From Pseudomonadota bacterium (GTDB lineage Bacteria > Pseudomonadota > Gammaproteobacteria > Steroidobacterales > Steroidobacteraceae): 46,883 nucleotides of DNA. The stretch covers positions 1 through 46,883 of the forward strand of contig JAJYLP010000018.1 in the NCBI GenBank assembly GCA_021787615.1, read 5' to 3'. The position numbers and the translations under genes were made by a program. This document shows, in pieces, positions 45,350 to 46,883 of the stretch; position 1 is the first letter of the stretch; the number at the start of each line of letters is the position of its first letter. The notes below the pieces were generated by a model. That model saw nothing but the letters and a program-made list of their open reading frames with translations. It made no database searches and was not told where the DNA came from.

Positions 45350-46401
45350 TAGCCACCAATGTAGAACATTTCGACCTTGCGCGCGCCTTCGGCGGCGAGG
45401 GCTCCCTGATGACGCTGCTCGCTGTAATTGTCGGCGCGCTCGCGCCACAGCGCGCGCAGCGCATCGAGCAGGTCCTCGTCGCTGGCGCCGCTGCGCAGCC
45501 GGTCGCGCAGCGGCGTGCCGTGCGTGGCAAAGAGGCAGGTGTAGAGCACCCCGTCCGAGGAGAGCCGCGCGCGGGTGCAATCCCCGCAGAACGGCTGCGA
45601 GACTGAGGAGATGAAGCCGAGTTCACCGCCGCCGTCGGTGAAGGCGTAGCGCGCGGCCACCTCGCCGCGATAGGCGGGCTCGAGCGGCACGAGCGGCCAG
45701 CGCGCGGCGATGCGCTTGAGCAGCTCCCGCGAGGGAACCACCGCCTCGCGCTGCCAGTGGTTGCGGTTGCCGACATCCATGTATTCGATGAATCGCACGA
45801 TCACGCCCGTGCCGTGGAAGCGCGCCACCAGCTCGAGCACCGTATGATCGTTCACGCCGCGCTGCATGACCGCGTTGACTTTGATCGGGCCGAGGCCTGC
45901 GCGCCGCGCCTGCTCGATGCCGGCGAGGGCCTCTTCCAGTCCGCCGAAACCGCCGCTCATGCGCATGAACACGTCCGGATCCAGACTGTCGAGACTGACC
46001 GTGACGCGCTGCAGGCCGGCCGCGCGCAGCTCGAACGCATGTTTGGCGAGCAGCGTGCCGTTGGTGGTGAGCGCCACGTCCTCGATGCCCTCGATGGCGG
46101 TGAGGTCACCGATCAGGTCGGTCAGGTTGGGCCTCAGCAGCGGCTCCCCGCCGGTCAGGCGCAGCTTGCGCACCCCGAGGCGCACCAGCAGCCGCGCCAC
46201 GCGGACGATTTCATCGAACGAGAGCCGCTCGTGCGAGCCGAGAAAGCGGTAGGTCTCGTGGAAGGTCTCCCGCGGCATGCAGTAGGGGCAGCGGAAGTTG
46301 CACCGGTCCATGACCGAGATGCGCAGGTCGCGCAGCATCCGGCCGCGCCGGTCGCGCAATCCGAGCGGCGCGCGCGCGGTGGGGGCATCGCTTGCAGTCA
46401 T
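45349..46401 (-). CDS. moaA: GTP 3',8-cyclase (radical SAM)
   Basis: A 350-residue radical SAM enzyme that rearranges GTP for molybdopterin synthesis. The N-terminal cluster motif CNFRCPYC (CxxxCxxC) follows LRISVMDR. TGGEPLLRPN binds SAM, and the C-terminal cluster ligands are in CGDCTRARLSSDGVLYTC. The chain ends in Gly-Gly (MFYIGG), needed for MoaA activity. ATG 46401 follows AAAGGTG at a good distance. It starts 47 bp after the moeA stop and overlaps moaC by one base, so it is in the same operon. Confidence 0.97.
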   Translation of the reverse strand: MTASDAPTARAPLGLRDRRGRMLRDLRISVMDRCNFRCPYCMPRETFHETYRFLGSHERLSFDEIVRVARLLVRLGVRKLRLTGGEPLLRPNLTDLIGDLTAIEGIEDVALTTNGTLLAKHAFELRAAGLQRVTVSLDSLDPDVFMRMSGGFGGLEEALAGIEQARRAGLGPIKVNAVMQRGVNDHTVLELVARFHGTGVIVRFIEYMDVGNRNHWQREAVVPSRELLKRIAARWPLVPLEPAYRGEVAARYAFTDGGGELGFISSVSQPFCGDCTRARLSSDGVLYTCLFATHGTPLRDRLRSGASDEDLLDALRALWRERADNYSEQRHQGALAAEGARKVEMFYIGG

Positions 46402-46448
46402 GCGACACCTTTACCACTCGCCGGGGCGGATTGCCATCCTCCGGCCGG

Positions 46449-46883
46449 CTACCAGCGGTACAGTGGCGCGACGAATCCGGCCGGATAGGTGTTCGGGCCG
46501 GGCGGCAGCTCCACGAACCCGTCGGTGCCGGCGAGAGAGGTGAAGTCGCCGGAGCCCTGGGTGGGGCGCGGCAGTGCCCGGCAGCACCCGTGCTCGTCCG
46601 TGACGAGCCGCACCGGCAGGAATAGCGTGAGCGCGGGCTTCACGGTAAAGGCCTCGGCGAGCGCGATCCGCTCGGGCGCGGTGGTGCGCTCGCCCTGGGC
46701 GGCCGCGAGCGCCGGGAGCACGTAGCGCGAGACGCACACGGCGGTGGAGACGGGATTGCCGGGCAGGGCGAGCACGGCGGCGCCGGTGGGAGCCATGCCG
46801 AACCACAGCGGCTTGCCGGGCCGTTGCGCCACCTTGTGGAATACGCAGCGCACGCCGAGCGCATCGAGTGCCTGGGGCACCAG
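46449..46883 (-). CDS. moeA: Molybdopterin molybdenumtransferase MoeA, C-terminal part
   Basis: The C-terminal 144 codons of MoeA, which inserts molybdate into adenylylated molybdopterin. The frame runs off the right edge, so the start is outside; a GTG at 46880 is internal. Visible motifs: VAQRPGKPLWFG and VLALPGNPVSTAVC, which belong to the MPT-binding (MoCF_biosynth) domain, then the C-terminal domain IV beta-barrel. The gene is first of the visible part of the operon moeA-moaA-moaC-mobA::moaD-moaE::moeB::rhodanese. Confidence 0.93.
   Translation of the reverse strand: MVPQALDALGVRCVFHKVAQRPGKPLWFGMAPTGAAVLALPGNPVSTAVCVSRYVLPALAAAQGERTTAPERIALAEAFTVKPALTLFLPVRLVTDEHGCCRALPRPTQGSGDFTSLAGTDGFVELPPGPNTYPAGFVAPLYRW

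Overview
The window is a GC-rich, gene-dense piece of a Gram-negative chromosome. Two TonB-dependent receptors, an RND pump with lipoprotein adaptor, a periplasmic trehalase, a cobalamin riboswitch, TypA, TesB and small proteins resembling gammaproteobacterial DUF6491 and DUF6763 families suggest a high-GC gammaproteobacterium of the Xanthomonadales/Nevskiales/Steroidobacterales type. This placement is an inference from gene content only. No tRNA, rRNA, insertion sequence, prophage or CRISPR array is visible.

Layout. (1) 1-6.4 kb: the 3' end of a PBP4-type (S13) peptidase, an APC-family permease, and a convergent RND efflux operon (adaptor then pump, minus strand). (2) 6.6-21.2 kb: a carbohydrate block. 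A minus-strand trehalase (GH37) is divergent from a plus-strand, translationally coupled trio of exported enzymes: a debranching-enzyme-like (alpha/alpha)6 protein, a GH65 protein and a GH31 lipoprotein. Beyond them, on the minus strand, lie a TonB-dependent receptor and a TPR/2-oxoglutarate-oxygenase protein. The same perfect 12-bp inverted repeat (ATGACATCGATA...TATCGATGTCAT) lies between trehalase and the trio and upstream of the receptor, so these genes probably form one sugar regulon for alpha-linked gluco-oligosaccharides. (3) 21.6-33.3 kb: small XRE regulator, typA, a phytoene-desaturase-like oxidoreductase, an ABC exporter, a small lipoprotein, glgB, a glycerophosphodiesterase, a small Cys-containing protein, a TrxB-type ferredoxin-NADP reductase and tesB. 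(4) 33.3-36.3 kb: cobalamin riboswitch, btuB and a small multi-spanning membrane protein. (5) 36.3-42.3 kb: a membrane protein, a GlcD/D2HGDH-type flavoprotein, a ferritin-like/VIT1 metal transporter, an acidic protein, and proB-proA. (6) 42.3-46.9 kb: a molybdenum cofactor operon, moeA-moaA-moaC-[mobA::moaD]-[moaE::moeB::rhodanese].

The most unusual features are the molybdopterin fusions. MoaD is carried at the C terminus of MobA, with its Gly-Gly end free. MoaE, the MoeB adenylyltransferase and a rhodanese domain are joined into one 531-residue chain with a His-rich linker. Two adjacent polypeptides therefore carry molybdopterin synthase, its sulfur-loading machinery and the nucleotide-attachment enzyme. 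The second notable feature is the operator-linked alpha-glucoside locus, where at least one enzyme (the debranching-like protein) and the substrate are not evident from known families.

The genome is compact. Genes within operons overlap by 1-4 bases, and four tail-to-tail pairs overlap by 10-26 bp. Most of the long open frames antisense to these genes are a by-product of high GC.
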